DNA of 36,648 bases. It comes from Burkholderiales bacterium. Lineage in GTDB: Bacteria; Pseudomonadota; Gammaproteobacteria; Burkholderiales; Casimicrobiaceae. The stretch lies in the NCBI GenBank assembly GCA_031260355.1, contig JAIRJZ010000006.1, forward strand, positions 1 to 36,648. Direction: 5' to 3'. The notes under the pieces are model-generated. The model was not told the DNA's origin. It ran no database searches and saw nothing but the letters and a program-made list of their open reading frames with translations. The position numbers and the translations under genes are program-made. Within the stretch, counting starts at the first letter, position 1, and the number at the start of each line of letters is the position of its first letter. Shown piece after piece: positions 35,559-36,648 of this stretch.

Positions 35559-36482
35559 GCTTCGAGCATGGTGCAGACTTGCTCCTGCGTTGTAGTTCCC
35601 TCTCTCACCCCGGTTAGCTACAATACACACAACCCGATGGCGATGCGGCACTGGGTTGTAGTTCCCTCTCTCACCCCGGTTAGCTACAATTAACCACACG
35701 GTCGCCTTGCTGCAATACCAGTTGTAGTTCCCTCTCTCACCCCGGTTAGCTACAATAAGATAGAAAAGGTGTCGATCGAGCTTGCTGTTGTAGTTCCCTC
35801 TCTCACCCCGGTTAGCTACAATGTGGTTCTAAGGAAGCCGCGATGACTTATTGTTGTAGTTCCCTCTCTCACCCCGGTTAGCTACAATCATCATGTTTTT
35901 GCAGTCGCAGCAAGTCGGGTTGTAGTTCCCTCTCTCACCCCGGTTAGCTACAATGCGGCCGTCGGCGGCCCGCGCGAAGCAAGCGTTGTAGTTCCCTCTC
36001 TCACCCCGGTTAGCTACAATTTTCAAGAATCCCTATCGTCGCGCTTGCGCGTTGTAGTTCCCTCTCTCACCCCGGTTAGCTACAATTTGAGAACGGTGCT
36101 TCCTTTCCCGGAGACGGTTGTAGTTCCCTCTCTCACCCCGGTTAGCTACAATTCCGACCAGCTGCGCTTAGGTGTGTGGCCGGTTGTAGTTCCCTCTCTC
36201 ACCCCGGTTAGCTACAATTCCATTCGTGACGCTTGGAGCAGCAAAGGCGTTGTAGTTCCCTCTCTCACCCCGGTTAGCTACAATGCGTTACAGGCCGTTC
36301 TGGCGGACAAAACGGTTGTAGTTCCCTCTCTCACCCCGGTTAGCTACAATCGGTGCGCCGCTGGTGAGATATGGCTGGGGGTTGTAGTTCCCTCTCTCAC
36401 CCCGGTTAGCTACAATGCTCAACTTGTCTTCGGTTGCGTCCAGCAGGTTGTAGTTCCCTCTCTCACCCCGGTTAGCTACAAT
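35526..36482 (+). CRISPR. Type II-C CRISPR array, 15 repeats and 14 spacers
   Basis: The repeat is 36 nt, starting GTTGTAGTTCCCTCTCTC and ending CCGGTTAGCTACAAT. Fourteen copies are identical (first at 35589, last at 36447-36482), and every spacer is exactly 30 nt, giving a 66-base period. The repeat resembles the Neisseria type II-C repeat in length, the GTTGTAG start, the CTCTC middle and the CTACAAT end; its ends pair over 7 bp. By that likeness crRNAs read rightwards. The first repeat (35526-35558) is degenerate. No cas gene or tracrRNA lies in the window. No spacer visibly matches the rest of the window. Confidence 0.97.
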
Positions 36483-36492
36483 TAGTCCGAAG

Positions 36493-36528
36493 AAACTCCC
36501 CGCCCAGCCTAGGTTGGCGGGGAGTTTT
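36493..36528 (+). terminator. Strong hairpin terminator after the CRISPR array
   Basis: A perfect 12-bp stem (AAACTCCCCGCC 36493-36504 with GGCGGGGAGTTT 36516-36527, 11-base loop) begins ten bases after the last repeat and ends in TTTT. On the minus strand TTTCTTC follows, so it may work both ways. It would end crRNA precursor transcripts, or separate the array from genes to its right. Confidence 0.75.
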
Positions 36529-36537
36529 CCTTTAAAG

Positions 36538-36612
36538 TCCCCGATAGGGGATCAGTAAATCCCCCGCCTTTAGGCGGCTGGGAAGGAAGTGGTTCTGGTG
36601 TAAAGTAGTTGG
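36538..36612 (+). mobile_element. Left end of an IS200/IS605-family element
   Basis: The bases before tnpA hold two small hairpins, TCCCC/GGGGA (36538-36542 with 36547-36551) and CCGCC/GGCGG (36564-36568 with 36573-36577). Elements of this family carry a subterminal hairpin at the left end instead of inverted repeats. The second hairpin, 36 bases before the tnpA ATG, fits that role. The exact boundary cannot be set without the other end. Confidence 0.6.
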
Positions 36613-36648
36613 ATGGAAGCATACAAGCGCGGTAGCCACACAGTCTGG
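36613..36648 (+). CDS. tnpA: IS200/IS605 transposase TnpA, N-terminal start (cut by window end)
   Basis: Only twelve codons are inside the window: MEAYKRGSHTVW. This matches the start of Y1-type TnpA proteins (for example MEYRRGSHSVY in relatives), which move single-stranded DNA with one tyrosine. The catalytic HUH motif and tyrosine lie beyond the window. The short match limits certainty, but the upstream hairpin supports it. Confidence 0.75.
   Translation, partial: MEAYKRGSHTVW

Noticed and set aside
35466-36485. Long open reading frames across the CRISPR array on both strands with recurring peptides
   Set aside because: The 66-base repeat-spacer period is a multiple of three, so one repeat frame stays open by construction. 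The peptides are the repeat translated again and again.
1-36648. tRNA or rRNA genes
   Set aside because: I looked for cloverleaf-type sequences and rRNA signatures in the gaps and saw none.

Overview
This window is chromosomal DNA (GC roughly 60%) from a betaproteobacterium. The uninterrupted tuf/S10/spc/alpha ribosomal super-operon, the L3 and L18 sequence style, a PilGHIJ-ChpA twitching chemotaxis cluster and a Neisseria-like type II-C CRISPR repeat all point that way. A Rhodocyclales or Nitrosomonadales relative is my guess. The sequence does not fix the genus.

Layout. Bases 1-14396 (+) hold the 3' end of tuf, then rpsJ-rplC-rplD-rplW-rplB-rpsS-rplV-rpsC-rplP-rpmC-rpsQ, rplN-rplX-rplE-rpsN-rpsH-rplF-rplR-rpsE-rpmD-rplO-secY-infA and rpmJ-rpsM-rpsK-rpsD-rpoA-rplQ, closed by an intrinsic terminator. 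Two gaps in this block look regulatory: rpsJ-rplC (promoter-like box plus attenuator-like hairpin) and rpsQ-rplN (promoter-like boxes inside a hairpin, then a structured leader). Bases 14577-15925 hold an EamA-type exporter (-) and a small membrane protein (+). Bases 15985-25738 (-) hold the operon pilG-pilH-pilI-pilJ-pilL/chpA, ending at its own terminator; PilL is a 2089-residue hybrid kinase with several Hpt-like modules. Bases 26117-33349 are metabolic: ilvA (-), ppx/gppA (+), a second EamA exporter (-), icd (-) and an oxalate/formate-type MFS carrier (+). The gaps here carry several families of GC-rich palindromic repeats. dusA (+) follows at 33745.

The accessory part is 34759-36648. It holds an mqsRA toxin-antitoxin pair with a perfect operator palindrome touching its TTG start, a type II-C CRISPR array (15 repeats of 36 nt, first one degenerate, 14 spacers of exactly 30 nt), a 12-bp hairpin terminator, and the first 12 codons of an IS200/IS605-family TnpA that runs off the window. 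No cas gene and no tracrRNA anti-repeat is visible. They must lie further right, beyond the insertion sequence, or be absent. This toxin-antitoxin/array/IS junction is the most interesting locus here. The ribosomal attenuator candidates and the repeated motif in the PilL linker come next.
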